Made by a program: the position numbers and the translations under genes. From Anseranas semipalmata (Eukaryota > Chordata > Aves > Anseriformes > Anseranatidae), in assembly GCA_013399115.1 (NCBI GenBank), contig VXAA01001102.1, positions 456,281-520,280 on the forward strand: a DNA stretch of 64,000 nt, written 5' to 3'. Positions within the stretch are counted from its first letter, which is position 1; each line of letters opens with the position of its first letter. The notes under the pieces are model-generated. The model saw nothing but the letters and a program-made list of their open reading frames with translations. It was not told the DNA's origin and searched no databases. Positions 63,190-64,000 of the stretch are shown piece by piece.

Positions 63190-63420
63190 TCTGAAGGCTC
63201 AAGTAGGATCTTGTAGGGGCTAGTTTTAGCGACAGCATGGCCTTGTACTGTGCAGGCCATTAGAACTAGGACAAAGACTGCTGAAAAAATCAAATGCGGC
63301 CAAGGTTAGATATGGGGCAAGCAGGGCCTAAGTCTAGGGGTAAGTGTTGTCATTATGGTTAAGGTTTGGTACTGGAGGGGCTGAAAAGTTTTGCAAAAGT
63401 CCGTTCTGCAAACTGGTGCA
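63190..63420 (+). repeat. Continuation of the degenerate tandem array
   Basis: Words of the same type resume after the CR1: GGGGCTAGTTTTAGC near 63215, GCCAAGGTTAG near 63299, ATGGTTAAGGTTTGG near 63355, then GGAGGGGCTGAAAAG. This implies the CR1 landed inside a pre-existing array. Confidence 0.45.
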
Positions 63421-63639
63421 TTGATCATGAAGGGGAGAGGGACTTCACAGGAAAAAGTCTAACAGACAGAAGAACTAGGAGAAAGGAAAAAGAGACACCA
63501 GCACTTATTGAGACTTTGTGACCACAAGGGAATGGTTCAGAAGTCTATACACATGTGCACATCTGTTTTCTCCAATCTTTAACCTTCCTCCCATCCTTCC
63601 TGTCTCCCTGTGAGTCTCCCTCCCCCCCAGCTCCCACAG

Positions 63640-64000
63640 TCCTCCATGTCACACGGGCGTCCTTTCTTTTGTTCCTCTGTGTCCTTCCCAGCCGCGGCAC
63701 AGGGCAGAGGCAGCCAGATGAGGGACAGACGGGGCAAGCAGCTTTACCAATTTCTTTCACCCTGTGTCCAGAACAACAACAGCAACCACCACCACAGCCA
63801 CCAAAGTGCTGCAGCGCCGTGGCTTTGCTCGCCCCGGGGGGGTGGGAGAGGCAGGCGCGGGTGATTGGGGTCTCACCCCCAGCCTGCAGCTCGGGATGCG
63901 ACCAAGCGCTGCCCCCCAGCTCGCAGCGGGCCCCCGGCCGGGCGCGCAGCGGTGACCCCGCCAGCCCCAGCCCCCCGGCACCTCCCGTTCAACCAAGCCC
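63640..64000. promoter_or_regulatory. Left part of a CpG island at the window edge
   Basis: CG density and GC content rise steadily from about 63640. They peak at 63805-63990 with AGCGCCGTGG, GGCGCGGG and a run through CCGGCCGGGCGCGCAGCGG. A CAACAACAACAGCAACCACC-type short repeat lies at 63771-63800. The island continues beyond 64000. By human synteny the next + strand gene after STMND1 is RBM24, so this may be its promoter, but no RNA-recognition-motif coding sequence is present in the window. Confidence 0.6.

Overview
The window is nuclear DNA from a vertebrate, almost certainly a bird. At least four 3'-terminal CR1 LINE fragments are present, showing the avian CR1 3' end (TCACAGAAT/ATTCTGTGA repeats) and 5' truncation. 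Genes are sparse, the one recognisable gene is split by introns, and short simple repeats are scattered throughout. There is no operon-like packing, rRNA, tRNA or CRISPR array. One 71-base gap and two single Ns (22909, 35240) suggest a draft assembly.

The one gene I recognise is on the + strand at 23557-32175: a STMND1 (stathmin domain-containing 1) homologue in five coding exons. It runs from an MGC acylation-type start to the ESDITYN tail motif. Exons 1-3 (23557-23640, 24532-24712, 26877-27031) are clean, with compatible phases and good splice sites. Exon 4 (31342 to about 31463) carries an apparent one-base deletion in an A run. Exon 5 (31903-32175) carries an in-frame TAA. Ignoring both lesions, the five exons would encode about 271 residues, close to the roughly 276 I recall for human STMND1. 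As written, the product stops after 163 residues, before most of the stathmin-like helix. The gene is therefore either decaying in this lineage or miscalled at two positions.

Layout. 1-4600: intergenic, with a CR1 ORF2 fragment at the left edge, an old antisense CR1 near 1.6 kb, a G-quadruplex motif with GT/AC repeats near 1.1 kb, and a very old sense CR1-like stretch near 4.2-4.6 kb. 4.75-5.1 kb: CpG-rich, promoter-like. 5.1-23.4 kb: long non-coding stretch with a 71-N gap. 23.4-32.2 kb: the STMND1-like gene, with a fairly young antisense CR1 and an unexplained antisense open frame in intron 3. 32.2-34.9 kb: intergenic. 34.88-35.42 kb: an antisense CR1 ending flush against a CpG-dense block. 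35.4-58.9 kb: gene desert with several stretches that look like conserved regulatory DNA, including an RFX X-box beside a MEF2 site at 49.5 kb. About 59.0-63.4 kb: a degenerate tandem array of roughly 150-base units that I cannot assign to a family, interrupted by another CR1. 63.6-64.0 kb: the start of a CpG island running off the right edge.

In human, STMND1 lies between ATXN1 (upstream, opposite strand) and RBM24 (downstream, same strand). If that order holds here, the left CpG block could serve the ATXN1 side and the right-edge island could be the RBM24 promoter. No coding exon of either gene is visible, so this is inference from synteny. Nearly all other open frames look like chance in non-coding DNA.
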